NCBI RefSeq assembly: GCF_033843645.1
Contig: NZ_JAWXVZ010000005.1
Coordinates: forward strand, 1-64,000
Direction: 5' to 3'
Source: Pseudovibrio zosterae
GTDB taxonomy: Bacteria; Pseudomonadota; Alphaproteobacteria; Rhizobiales; Stappiaceae
Length of the DNA stretch: 64,000 nt
Numbering within the stretch: position 1 is the stretch's first letter; every line of letters starts with the position of its first letter. Below are positions 1 through 8,958 of the stretch, in pieces. The notes under the pieces were generated by a model that worked only from the letters and a program-made list of their open reading frames with translations, ran no database searches and had not been told where the DNA came from. The position numbers and the translations under genes were made by a program.

Positions 1-50
1 AAAAGCGGTCTGCTGGGGGGAGGGTTTCTTCAACATACCCCATTGAATCA

Positions 51-125
51 AAAGTCCCCGCATAAAGCGAGGACTTTCAATCACTTTGTCAGCAGTCTGA
101 GCCCCGCTTGGTGCGGGGCTTTTGT
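51..125 (+). terminator. Stem-loop followed by an intrinsic terminator
   Basis: Two hairpins occur in tandem. The first (51-77) has 7-bp arms AAAGTCC/GGACTTT. The second (100-120) has arms AGCCCCGC/GCGGGGCT with a 5-nt loop and is followed by TTTTGTT, a standard rho-independent terminator reading rightward. It probably ends a transcript that enters from outside the window. The next gene is on the opposite strand and ends at 147, so this marks a convergent boundary. Confidence 0.7.
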
Positions 126-146
126 TGATCTTTATTGGGAAGCCAA

Positions 147-2495
147 TCAGGCGGCTTCGGCCCTTTTTGCCATCGTCTTGATTGGCAGATAGATGGTCAC
201 TTCCGTTCCCTTGCCAACCTCGGACTTCAGCTCCATGCGCCCGCCATGCAGCTCACAAAGAGACCGGGCAATCGCAAGCCCAAGGCCGGAGCCTTTATGG
301 GTCTTGGTGAACTGGTTCTCAACTTGAACGAACGGCTTGGCGAGCCGGTCAATGTCCTTCTTGGCAATGCCAATGCCGTTGTCGGCGATGGTAAGAGCAA
401 CAAAGTCCTTGGTCTGGTTGCCGCTCACGGTCACCTTGCCGTTGTCCGGCGTGAACTTGACGGCGTTGGCCAACAGGTTGAGGAGGATCTGCTTGACGGC
501 GCGGCGGTCGGCGTCGATGCCAATCGCAGGAACCTTCACGCTGGATACCTTGATGTTCTTCTCGGCAGCGGTTGCGGAGATGATGCGGGTGGAATCTTCA
601 ACGATGTGGTCGATCTGCACGTTCTCGACCGCCAGTTCCAAACGACCGGCTTCGATCTTGGACATGTCGAGGATGTCGTTGATCACGTTCAGCAGGTAGG
701 TGCCGGAAGAGTGAATGTCCTTGCAGTATTCCTCATACTTCTCGCTGCCCAGAGTGCCGAACATTTTCTGGTTCATGATCTCGGAGAACCCGATAATGGC
801 ATTCAGTGGCGTGCGCAGCTCGTGAGAAATGTTGGCCAGGAATTCGGACTTCGCCTGGTTTGCATCTTCCGCGCGGGTCTTTTCTTCCGCATACTTTTCG
901 GCCAGCTCCACAAGCTGCTGGGCTTGTGTTTCCAGTTTCTGGCGGGACTGACGCAGGTCAGCAACCGTTGCCATCAGCTGGCGCTCGGAGTTCAGAAGCT
1001 GTTCTTCGTGGCGCTTCAGCGGGGTAATGTCGGTGCCGACGGAGACGAAACCACCGTCCTTGGTACGGCGCTCAGAAACCTGCAACCAACGGCCATCTTC
1101 CAGCTCAGCCTCATAGGTGTCCGCCAGATCGATTTCGTCGCTTTGGGTTGGCTCTGAGGTGTTCAGGATGCGCTGACGGGCAGCAGCCATGACCGTCGCA
1201 TAGGGCGTTCCAGCCTGAACCACATGGTCCGGCAGGTTGTGAAGCGCACGATAGTTGGAGTTGCACATCACCAGACGGTTCTCGGTATCCCACAGAACGA
1301 ACGCCTCGGAGATGGTCTCAATGGCATCGCGCAGGCGCAGATCAGCAGTACGGCTCTGTTCCGCCAGTTCCTTTTGCTCGGTCACATCAATGCAGATGCC
1401 GATCAGATGCGGTTCAGCGGTGCCTTCGTCGGTTTGAACTTCAGCGCGGGCACGCAGCCAGATCCACGAGCCATCGGCGTGGCGCATGCGAAACTGCTGG
1501 TCTACCGTGGTCTGACCGGTTTCAAGCAGCCCCTGCGCGAGCTGATAAAGATCGATGTCTTCAGGATGGGTCAGCTTGCTGATCTCGGAAAAGCCCATGA
1601 TGTCGTTGCGCGGCTCCAGTCCCAGCATCTCATAGAGCGAGGCGGACCAGAAGATGCGGCCGCGGGCCAGATCCCAGTCGAACAGGCCACATCGGCCACG
1701 GGTGAGCGCGGTGTCGATGCGGAACCGGGTTGCAGCGTAAATGCTGTCGGCTTGCTGCGCACGGGTGGCCTGGGCGAAGAAGGCGTAGATCAGCACCAGA
1801 AGCACGCTGGCCGTTCCAACGAAAATTGTAACGTTCGCGGAAACCTCAGAGCGCCAGCCCGCAAACACGGCGGCCTCCGGTTGCACCACAGACACCATGC
1901 CGAGGCGACCAGCGAGGTGGTGGATGGTGGCGAGCGACGCATTGTCCTGACCTTCGTTGATGGTCAGCACGCCAGCCCGCTTGCCAAAGAAGGTCATTGG
2001 CTGGGTGGCGCCCACAATGTCGGTCAGGCTCAGGCCTTCGATCTCAGGGCGGGTAGGGGCAGTTGCAACAATCTTCCCGCTCTGGTCAGCAAGCAAGATT
2101 TGACGACCCTGACTGGTGGCGCGCGGCGGCAGCGAGTCAGCAAGGGCGTTTTGAAGAGCTGTGTGATAGCCCACCTCGGGCAGAGTGCCTTCATAGCTGT
2201 CCATTTTCACGGTCAGGGCCGTGGCAATCAGCGTCAGGTCGTCCTCGGCTTTTTGGGCAATCTGGTCGTAATCGTAGGTGAGCTCGATACCACGAAAGGT
2301 TGCCATGCACACAATAAATACAATGCAGAGGGCAGGAATCAGTTTCCGAAGAAATGGTTCGGTGGTAATAAGCCTTTGATACGCGGGTTCCGCGAGTAGC
2401 TTGATGTGTCCCGTCAAAGCTTCCGCCCCGGAGATGCGCTTCGGGAAGCGCATGAATCGCCGAGCGGCCGCGCCCTGTGTAAAGGCCCGTGCCAT
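147..2495 (-). CDS. PleC/PdhS-like membrane sensor histidine kinase with PAS domains
   Basis: A hybrid-free sensor kinase of about 782 residues. Two membrane segments (about residues 50-70 and 220-240) bracket a periplasmic sensor region. Two PAS-type domains (about 255-375 and 385-495), a coiled coil, a HisKA domain with the phosphorylatable His near 558 (ISHELRTPLN) and an HATPase domain (N box NLLANAVKFTP, G boxes DNGIGI and KGSGLGLAIAR) follow. The stretch after the His (FSEIM, EEYCKDIHSSG, INDILDMSKIEAG) closely resembles the PleC/PdhS cell-cycle kinases of alphaproteobacteria, which act on DivK and PleD. I chose ATG at 2495, preceded by a GGGGG ribosome site; an in-frame TTG at 2528 is the alternative. 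The exact orthology (PleC versus another PdhS paralog) is inferred. Confidence 0.85.
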   Translation of the reverse strand: MARAFTQGAAARRFMRFPKRISGAEALTGHIKLLAEPAYQRLITTEPFLRKLIPALCIVFIVCMATFRGIELTYDYDQIAQKAEDDLTLIATALTVKMDSYEGTLPEVGYHTALQNALADSLPPRATSQGRQILLADQSGKIVATAPTRPEIEGLSLTDIVGATQPMTFFGKRAGVLTINEGQDNASLATIHHLAGRLGMVSVVQPEAAVFAGWRSEVSANVTIFVGTASVLLVLIYAFFAQATRAQQADSIYAATRFRIDTALTRGRCGLFDWDLARGRIFWSASLYEMLGLEPRNDIMGFSEISKLTHPEDIDLYQLAQGLLETGQTTVDQQFRMRHADGSWIWLRARAEVQTDEGTAEPHLIGICIDVTEQKELAEQSRTADLRLRDAIETISEAFVLWDTENRLVMCNSNYRALHNLPDHVVQAGTPYATVMAAARQRILNTSEPTQSDEIDLADTYEAELEDGRWLQVSERRTKDGGFVSVGTDITPLKRHEEQLLNSERQLMATVADLRQSRQKLETQAQQLVELAEKYAEEKTRAEDANQAKSEFLANISHELRTPLNAIIGFSEIMNQKMFGTLGSEKYEEYCKDIHSSGTYLLNVINDILDMSKIEAGRLELAVENVQIDHIVEDSTRIISATAAEKNIKVSSVKVPAIGIDADRRAVKQILLNLLANAVKFTPDNGKVTVSGNQTKDFVALTIADNGIGIAKKDIDRLAKPFVQVENQFTKTHKGSGLGLAIARSLCELHGGRMELKSEVGKGTEVTIYLPIKTMAKRAEAA

Positions 2496-2604
2496 AGAAT
2501 GCCCCCAAAATGTAAAGTTCCGCCGCAAGTGATCGGGGTGTTGCCGTCGCCCGAATCACCTCCATTTGAATCTAAACGATTCGTCTTGTCTAGGGCTCAA
2601 TTGG

Positions 2605-2642
2605 AAAAACAACGAAAAACGGCGATGCTTCGCACCGCCGTT
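2605..2642 (-). terminator. Intrinsic terminator of pepN
   Basis: On the minus strand an 11-bp stem (AACGGCGGTGC/GCATCGCCGTT, one G-T wobble) closes on a 3-nt GAA loop and is followed by TTTTT. It lies about 30 nt past the pepN stop codon and separates pepN from the histidine kinase gene downstream. Confidence 0.8.
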
Positions 2643-2674
2643 CAAGGGACAAATCTAGATAGTGGGTAAAGTCT

Positions 2675-5314
2675 CTACTGCAGACACCTTTCCGCAATAT
2701 CTTTCGTGTCTGTAGAGAGCGACTGCTCAGACGCGAGAATGCTGTTCAGTGCAGCTTTAGCTTTCATCTGGCGTTCCGGTTCAAGCGCGCGCCAAGAGCG
2801 GAAAGCATTGAGAATTCTGGCTGCTAGCTGCGGGTTCTTCGGATCGATCTTCAAAGTAACTTCAGCAAGGTAGTCATATCCGGAGCCATCAGATTCGTTG
2901 AAACGCCGTTGGTTGCCTGCGCAGAACGCACCCACCAGAGAGCGCACACGATTCGGATTGGTCCAGGAGAAGCCTGCGTGCTCGGTTAGCTCCTTCACAC
3001 GCTCCAGCGTGCTGGCTGCGGGGGAGGTTGCTTGCACTGTGAACCACTTGTCCATGGCAAGGTGATTGCTCTTGTGGCGCGCCTCAAATGCGTCCAGTGC
3101 CTCATTTTTGCCAGGAAGATCTAGGTGGACAAATAGCGTAAGTGCGGCCAGTCGATCGGTCATGTTGTTGGCGGCATCGAAGTGCGCCTTCACCAGGTGG
3201 ATGCCCTCGGCTTCACCAGAAGCGGCAAGGTACCCCAAGAGGCGGTTGCGCAGCGCGCGCGTGCCTGCCGCCTGAGCGCTTGGACTGAAGCTAGCATCTT
3301 CAGGTGTCAGCGCTGTGTAGAGCTCCCGGAAGCAGCCATAAAGCCGCTGACCAATCGCTGTACGCAGCCCTTCATGAGCCAGAGCCAGTGCTTCAGGGTC
3401 CACATTCTCCGCAATCTCGCGTGCAAGATCGGCTTCAGATGGCAGCTGAAGCGCCAACGCCCGGAAGGCATTGTCCAGCGTTTGATCCGAAGCAATCACG
3501 CCCATTGCATCTATAAACGCGTCTTCTTGCGGCAAGCTTTCGCCTTGGCTACGGGCGACCAGTAACCGTGTTGCAACGGTCTGGGCGGACTGCCAGCGAT
3601 TGAAGGAGTCGATGTCGTGACGCATCAGGAACAGCTGTTCCTCAAGCGTCAAGTCGCTGCGCAGGTTCACAGGGGCGGAAAAGCCGCGCAACAAAGAGGC
3701 AACCGGCTTTTCGGAAATTCCATGGAAAACAACAGTTTGCTCTGCCTGATCAAGGATGATCACATCTCCCTCGACGGTCGCGCCTTCCACGTTGCTGAAC
3801 GCCATGTCCTTGCCCTTGGGGCCCACAAGACCAAAGCGCACCGGCATGACAACCGGTTTTTTGTCCTGCTGGCCCGGAGTTGGCGGCGTTACCTGCGTCA
3901 GCTTGAGAGTGAAGGTCTGCGCACTTGGATCATGGCTGGTTTGGGCCGTCAGGGTTGGGGTGCCAGCCTGAGCGTACCAGAGGGAGAAGCCGCTGAGATC
4001 CTTACCAGTTGCGTCTTCAAATGACTTCAGGAAGTCTTCAATGGTGGCGGCATCGCCATCATGTCGCTTGAAGTAAAGATCCATTCCCTTTCGGAAGCCG
4101 CTTTCTCCAAGCAGGATCTTGATCATGCGAACAAGCTCTGCGCCCTTCTCGTAAATGGTCGCAGTATAGAAGTTGTTGATTTCCTTATACTGTTCCGGAC
4201 GAACAGGGTGGGCCAGCGGGCCGCTGTCCTCTGGGAACTGAGCAGCCTTGAGGCGTTGCACATCGGCAATGCGCTTCACCGCGCGGGAGCGCTCATCGGA
4301 AGAAAACTCCTGATCGCGGAAAACGGTCAGGCCTTCCTTCAGGCACAGCTGGAACCAGTCGCGACAGGTGATGCGGTTGCCCGTCCAGTTATGGAAGTAC
4401 TCGTGCGCCACCACAGTTTCAATGCCCGCATAGTCGCCGTCAGAAGCCGTGTCCGGATCCGCAAGGATGTACTTGTCGTTGAAGATGTTGAGGCCCTTGT
4501 TTTCCATGGCCCCCATGTTGAAGTCGGAAATGGCAACGATGTTGAACACATCCAGATCGTATTCGCGGCCAAAAACCTTCTCATCCCAACGCATGGAGCG
4601 GATCAGGCTGTCCATGGCCCAGTCGGCTTGGGTTTCATTGCCATGTTCAACGAAAATACTCAGCTTCACCGCCTTGCCAGAAGCGGTGGTGTAGTCTGCA
4701 TCGATATGGGCCAGATTGCCCGCAACCAGCGCAAACAGGTAGGATGGCTTCGGGTGTGGGTCGTGCCACACGGCATAATGCTGGTCGGTGCTCGGCACAT
4801 CGCCGCTTTCAACCAGATTGCCATTACCAAGAAGCACCGGATAGGCCTTCTTGCTGGCAGTAATGCGCGTGGTGTAGGTGGCCAGCACGTCTGGGCGATC
4901 ATAAAAATAAGTAATGCGTCTGAAACCCTCTGCCTCACATTGGGTGCAGAACGTGCCGCTGGACACATAAAGCCCCATTAACTGTGTGTTGGTCGAAGGG
5001 TTGATTTCCGTGTCGATGGTCAGCGTGAAGGGCTCAGCCTCTGGGCTATGGATCACCAGCTTTTCTGGCGTTGCCTCATAGGCCTCATCGTCGAGAGGAA
5101 TGTCGTCCATGGCAACGCTTGCCAGTTTCAGGTCATCGCCATCCAGCTCCAGCGGCGTTCCAGCCGCAATGCCGTCGCGGCGGCGCATGTGCAGCTTGGT
5201 ACGGACAGTGGTGCTCGTGGGGTGAAGCCTGAAATCCAGCTCAACGTTATCGATGATGTAGGGCGTCTGGCGGTAGTCTTTCAGCAAGATGGGAGCAGCG
5301 TTGTCCGACCGCAT
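2675..5314 (-). CDS. pepN: Aminopeptidase N (M1 family zinc metallopeptidase)
   Basis: A cytoplasmic broad-specificity aminopeptidase that removes N-terminal residues from peptides. The 879-residue length fits bacterial PepN (about 870-890). The exopeptidase motif GAMEN lies near residue 266, the zinc motif HEYFH at 304-308, and the third zinc ligand Glu follows in LKEGLTVF. The C-terminal half is the helical domain typical of the E. coli-type enzyme. The ATG start at 5314 has an AGGAG ribosome site 7 nt upstream. The gene has its own terminator, and a hairpin sits in its leader. Confidence 0.96.
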   Translation of the reverse strand: MRSDNAAPILLKDYRQTPYIIDNVELDFRLHPTSTTVRTKLHMRRRDGIAAGTPLELDGDDLKLASVAMDDIPLDDEAYEATPEKLVIHSPEAEPFTLTIDTEINPSTNTQLMGLYVSSGTFCTQCEAEGFRRITYFYDRPDVLATYTTRITASKKAYPVLLGNGNLVESGDVPSTDQHYAVWHDPHPKPSYLFALVAGNLAHIDADYTTASGKAVKLSIFVEHGNETQADWAMDSLIRSMRWDEKVFGREYDLDVFNIVAISDFNMGAMENKGLNIFNDKYILADPDTASDGDYAGIETVVAHEYFHNWTGNRITCRDWFQLCLKEGLTVFRDQEFSSDERSRAVKRIADVQRLKAAQFPEDSGPLAHPVRPEQYKEINNFYTATIYEKGAELVRMIKILLGESGFRKGMDLYFKRHDGDAATIEDFLKSFEDATGKDLSGFSLWYAQAGTPTLTAQTSHDPSAQTFTLKLTQVTPPTPGQQDKKPVVMPVRFGLVGPKGKDMAFSNVEGATVEGDVIILDQAEQTVVFHGISEKPVASLLRGFSAPVNLRSDLTLEEQLFLMRHDIDSFNRWQSAQTVATRLLVARSQGESLPQEDAFIDAMGVIASDQTLDNAFRALALQLPSEADLAREIAENVDPEALALAHEGLRTAIGQRLYGCFRELYTALTPEDASFSPSAQAAGTRALRNRLLGYLAASGEAEGIHLVKAHFDAANNMTDRLAALTLFVHLDLPGKNEALDAFEARHKSNHLAMDKWFTVQATSPAASTLERVKELTEHAGFSWTNPNRVRSLVGAFCAGNQRRFNESDGSGYDYLAEVTLKIDPKNPQLAARILNAFRSWRALEPERQMKAKAALNSILASEQSLSTDTKDIAERCLQ

Positions 5315-5334
5315 GAGGTACTCCTGAATTCCAA

Positions 5335-5361
5335 TTAAGAAAGCCGACGTTGGGGCGTCGG
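5335..5361 (-). other. Stem-loop in the pepN leader
   Basis: On the minus strand GCCGACG and CGTCGGC form a perfect 7-bp stem followed by TTTCTTAATT, about 20 nt before the pepN ATG. It could end an upstream leftward transcript or attenuate pepN. No leftward gene with support lies directly upstream. Confidence 0.4.
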
Positions 5362-5558
5362 CGCGTGTCTCTAGGCACCCGTTCTAAGCGGTGGCTGAGG
5401 ATTTGAAAACACGAATTTGCATTTGAAATGCAAAACATAGCGAAACCATGGCTGACCTGCATCTTGAGCGCTGGTAGGAACATCATGACAGTTCCTCCGG
5501 CGACATCTGCGGCGAAACACGCTAGCACCTTTCGGGCAGCAAAAGGCGAGAGGACACC

Positions 5559-6731
5559 GTGAGCGCACCCCTTGAAAACGTTAAAGTCATCGAACTGGCT
5601 CGGATTTTGGCCGGCCCCTGGATTGGGCAAACACTGGCAGATCTTGGCGCTGACGTCATCAAGGTGGAAAGCCCCAACGGCGATGACACGCGCACATGGG
5701 GCCCCCCGTTCATCGAGGATGATGAAGGCGGCAAAAGCGCGGCCTATTTCCATGCGTGCAATCGCGGCAAGAGATCGGTCACCGCCGACTTCAGTACAAA
5801 GGAGGGGCGTCAGTTCGTTTTGGATCTGGTCGCAGACGCCGATGTCCTGATCGAGAACTTCAAGGTCGGCGGCTTGAAGAAGTATGGCCTCGACTATGAA
5901 ACCCTGAGCAAAATTAATCCTCGCCTCATTTACTGTTCCGTTACCGGGTTTGGTCAGGACGGTCCCTATGCGCACCGCGCTGGGTATGATTTCATGATCC
6001 AGGGCATGGGCGGAATTATGGACCTTACCGGTGATCCCAATGGCGAGCCGCAAAAGGTCGGTGTGGCCTATGCTGATATCTTCACAGGCCTTTATGGTGT
6101 GATCGGCATTCAGGCGGCGCTCTTGCGCCGGCAGCGCACAGGCGAGGGCGAGTGGATTGATATGGCCCTCATGGACACGCAGGTCGGGGTGCTTGCCAAC
6201 CAGGCCATGAACTACCTTGCAAGCGGTAAAGCACCGCGCCGCATGGGAAATGCCCATCCGAACATCGTACCTTACCAAGTGTTCGCCGTGGCCGATGGAC
6301 ACCTCATCATCGCCGTTGGCAATGACGGCCAGTTCAAAGCATTCTGTGAGGTTCTTGGTGTACCCGGCCTTGCCGAGGAGCCGCGTTTTGCCACCAACCC
6401 GTCCCGCGTTGAAAACCGCGACGAGCTGATCCCCGCACTTGAGGCGCTGTTGCAGGAGTGGCGGCGCGATGAACTGCTGGCAAGACTGGAGGCCCGCTCT
6501 GTTCCTGCAGGGCCGATCAACTCCGTTGCCGAGGCTCTGGAAGACCCGCAGGTAAAGCATCGTGGCCTTGTGGTGGAACTGGAAGGCGCGTCCCTTGGGC
6601 AGACCTCTCAAAAATATGTGCGCACCCCCATTTCCTTCAGGAATGCGAATCTGGATTTGACCAGACCTGCACCCAAGTGCGGCGAGCACAACGAGCAGTT
6701 CCGCCAATCGGCATCACAAGTGCCCGAATAA
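5559..6731 (+). CDS. CaiB/BaiF family CoA-transferase (class III)
   Basis: A 390-residue member of the class III CoA-transferases, which move CoA between carboxylic acids through an aspartyl anhydride. The N-terminal motif LARILAGPWIGQTLADLGADVIKVE, here seen over residues 13-37, is diagnostic of the family. The catalytic Asp is predicted at D173 in VAYADIFTG, by alignment to the known Asp of alpha-methylacyl-CoA racemase. Substrate cannot be read from sequence. The GTG start at 5559 has a GAGAGG ribosome site. The gene stands alone, transcribed away from pepN. Confidence 0.9.
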   Translation: MSAPLENVKVIELARILAGPWIGQTLADLGADVIKVESPNGDDTRTWGPPFIEDDEGGKSAAYFHACNRGKRSVTADFSTKEGRQFVLDLVADADVLIENFKVGGLKKYGLDYETLSKINPRLIYCSVTGFGQDGPYAHRAGYDFMIQGMGGIMDLTGDPNGEPQKVGVAYADIFTGLYGVIGIQAALLRRQRTGEGEWIDMALMDTQVGVLANQAMNYLASGKAPRRMGNAHPNIVPYQVFAVADGHLIIAVGNDGQFKAFCEVLGVPGLAEEPRFATNPSRVENRDELIPALEALLQEWRRDELLARLEARSVPAGPINSVAEALEDPQVKHRGLVVELEGASLGQTSQKYVRTPISFRNANLDLTRPAPKCGEHNEQFRQSASQVPE

Positions 6732-6804
6732 TCCCAAATAAAAGTAGAGCAAAGGTTGAATAAGCCGCAAAACGCCGGTCCGCAGTGTTGTGATGATACA
6801 ATGT

Positions 6805-6833
6805 TTGACCCTACTGTACCTCTCGATTAGAGA
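6805..6833 (+). promoter_or_regulatory. Possible promoter of the adenylate cyclase gene
   Basis: TTGACC (6805-6810), 17 nt, then TAGAGA (6828-6833), about 50 nt before the cyclase GTG. The -35 is a good match; the -10 is weak, so this is only a candidate. Confidence 0.3.
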
Positions 6834-6881
6834 GTATGGGGATTGTAACGAACCCTGCTGTGCAGCGGGGCGGGGGGTCTT

Positions 6882-8714
6882 GTGCGATTATTCAGGACAC
6901 TGGCTTTGCGGCCGTGGCAACTGAGACGAAAACTGCGCCGTGTTTCGCTTACGGCCATTGTAGGGGTCGGGTTTGGCACCTTGGTTGCCGTCTGTGGCGG
7001 ACTGGTGCTCATCCTTTCCGTTTCCGCCAATCTGAAGAATACCCGCGACCTTCTGGAGCAAACGGCAGACCTCTCCCTGTATTCCATCGAAAGCGTGATC
7101 AAGTCGTCTTTTGACCCCATCTCCATCTCCATTCAGGAACTGAGAGACTTTGTTGAAGGCGGTGACATCTACATTTCCGATGAAGACCAGCTGGCTCAGG
7201 TCTTGAGCGGTGTGCTTCTTGGCAACCGCAATATCGACATGGCCGCCTTTACTGACCTTGCTGGCCGGGCGTGGGGCATTGGCCGCACCAAGGAAGGTGA
7301 ACTGATCCGATTTGAGGGGCAGGCCCCCGCGGAACTGCAACTGCAAAACTTCTTCTCGGTAAATGGTCTTTCTGGCGAGCCGCAGTGGGGGCGGTTGCTC
7401 AAGGCGGATGGCCGGATCTTCGCCAACGTCTCTGTGCCCGTGCATTACCGTGAGATCCTGATTGGCCACGTCACAGCCGGTGTTTCGATGGAGCAGCTCA
7501 GCAGCTCGCTCTCCCAGTTCGGTGTGGATCACAGGCTGACGACCTTTGTTCTGAGCAACAGAGGAGACGTGATTGCCTACTCGGGCAATGGCCTGTTTTC
7601 CGAGGTGGAAAAAGGACCACTGCTCTCGCCCATAAGGGACTATGGCGACCCCGTTTTGGCGCAGCTTCCAAATGCAGACGATTTTACCCGCCAAAAAGCA
7701 GTGAATGAGCTCGGTTTGAGGGTCCTCCAAGTCACCGTGGACGATGTGGACTACCTCATCCTCCTTCGCGAAATGGAGGGCTTTGGCTACAGCGATTGGA
7801 TCGTCGGCCAGTACTTCGAGGAAAGCACGGTTGAAGGCGAGATCCAGCGTCTGGCCCGTTCTGCATTGGCAGGTGGTTTCATTTTGATCATCTCCGCCAT
7901 TTTGGCAATCATCGTTGGTCGCCGCGTTGCCGGTCCATTGGGGCAGATCGCAGACCGGGCCGAACATATCGGCCGTTTGGAGTTTGAGAACATCAAGCCC
8001 ATGGATCGCAGCATGATCCTTGAGCTTGATAAGGTTGCAACGGTCATGAACCACAGCACTCAGGCTCTGAAGGCCATGAGTATGTATGTGCCGCGCACCT
8101 TGTTCTCCAAGCTGCTGAACAAGGGGCTCGACAACGCAACCAAGCCGCGCGAGGCGCAGCTCACCATTCTCTTCACCGACATTGCCGAGTTCACCACAAT
8201 TTCGGAGACCCACAGTGCCACCGAAGTGGCGCAGCTTCTCAACGATCACTTCGCCATTCTCGTGAAAGCCATTGAGGATGAGGGCGGCACTGTTGACAAG
8301 TTCCTCGGCGATGGCTTGCTGGCCTTTTGGGGCGCGCCGGATGAGCGTCCCGACCACGCGGAGGCGGCCATGCGGGCCGCACGGCGCATTGCCAAAGACA
8401 TTGCAGAACACAATCGGGCCAATCCGGAGGCTGCGCTCAAGATCCGCATCGGTGTTCACAGCGGTGCTGTTATCGTGGGCAATGTTGGCGGGCAGGACCG
8501 CTGGAACTACACCGTGATCGGCGATGCAGTAAACGTGTCCAACCGCTTGCAGGGGCTGGGAAAGGGCGTTGCGCCGGGGGCTCATGCTGTGATTCTGGCG
8601 AGTGGTGAGACCGTAGAACAACTTTCGCACAAGGAAGGCCTTCAAAATCATGGTCAACGCCAGATCCGTGGCCGCGATGCACCAGTAGAAATTTGGGCCT
8701 ACGAAGAAGAGTAA
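6882..8714 (+). CDS. Membrane adenylate cyclase, class III, with extracytoplasmic sensor and HAMP
   Basis: A 610-residue receptor-type cyclase predicted to make cAMP from ATP. A membrane helix (about 25-48) leads into a large periplasmic region of about 270 residues that looks like a Cache-type sensor. A second helix (about 328-346), a HAMP linker and the catalytic domain (from about 425) follow. Metal-binding Asp residues are D433 (LFTDIAEFT) and D477 (FLGDGLLA). The purine-selecting pair is K473 and T544 (TVIGDAVN), and this Lys-Thr pair is typical of class IIIb adenylate cyclases. The GTG start at 6882 lies just ahead of the first arginine-rich segment. It is a single-gene unit. The ligand sensed is unknown. 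Confidence 0.9.
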   Translation: MRLFRTLALRPWQLRRKLRRVSLTAIVGVGFGTLVAVCGGLVLILSVSANLKNTRDLLEQTADLSLYSIESVIKSSFDPISISIQELRDFVEGGDIYISDEDQLAQVLSGVLLGNRNIDMAAFTDLAGRAWGIGRTKEGELIRFEGQAPAELQLQNFFSVNGLSGEPQWGRLLKADGRIFANVSVPVHYREILIGHVTAGVSMEQLSSSLSQFGVDHRLTTFVLSNRGDVIAYSGNGLFSEVEKGPLLSPIRDYGDPVLAQLPNADDFTRQKAVNELGLRVLQVTVDDVDYLILLREMEGFGYSDWIVGQYFEESTVEGEIQRLARSALAGGFILIISAILAIIVGRRVAGPLGQIADRAEHIGRLEFENIKPMDRSMILELDKVATVMNHSTQALKAMSMYVPRTLFSKLLNKGLDNATKPREAQLTILFTDIAEFTTISETHSATEVAQLLNDHFAILVKAIEDEGGTVDKFLGDGLLAFWGAPDERPDHAEAAMRAARRIAKDIAEHNRANPEAALKIRIGVHSGAVIVGNVGGQDRWNYTVIGDAVNVSNRLQGLGKGVAPGAHAVILASGETVEQLSHKEGLQNHGQRQIRGRDAPVEIWAYEEE

Positions 8715-8855
8715 CCTTGCGGATTTGGCCAAAATTCTAGGTTTTCCGTTTTACATCGCGTAGTTCTGCAATGTTTCAGGCCTGCCCCTGCCTGCAATCT
8801 GTGATTTTTGTTTTAAAGAAAACACAGTAATGTAAGATGTTCCTGATAAAAACCT

Positions 8856-8875
8856 CAACGTCCACGTGAACGTTG
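8856..8875. promoter_or_regulatory. 20-bp near-palindrome upstream of the first peptide-type ABC operon
   Basis: CAACGT and ACGTTG arms flank CCACGTGA, making a 20-bp sequence that is palindromic apart from one mismatched pair. It lies about 85 nt ahead of the operon's first start codon. Its position and symmetry suit a regulator-binding site. No regulator gene is adjacent. Confidence 0.4.
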
Positions 8876-8927
8876 CGTAAAAAACAACAGGAACTTAGGC
8901 ATCAGAGGTACCATTTGGAGGGAACGA

Positions 8928-8944
8928 CCCACGGAAAACGTGGG
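8928..8944 (+). other. Small hairpin abutting the ribosome site of the ABC operon
   Basis: CCCACG and CGTGGG form a perfect 6-bp stem with a 5-nt GAAAA loop, ending 1 nt before the AGGAGG ribosome site of the TTG-started ATPase gene. It could modulate translation initiation. Confidence 0.4.
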
Positions 8945-8958
8945 CAGGAGGCAACCCC

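Noticed and set aside
5247..6707. 486-codon open frame opposite the CoA-transferase gene
   Set aside because: Antisense shadow of a recognised CaiB/BaiF gene in GC-rich DNA.
6888..8732. 614-codon open frame on the minus strand opposite the adenylate cyclase
   Set aside because: It is the antisense shadow of a clearly recognised cyclase; its translation has no domain.
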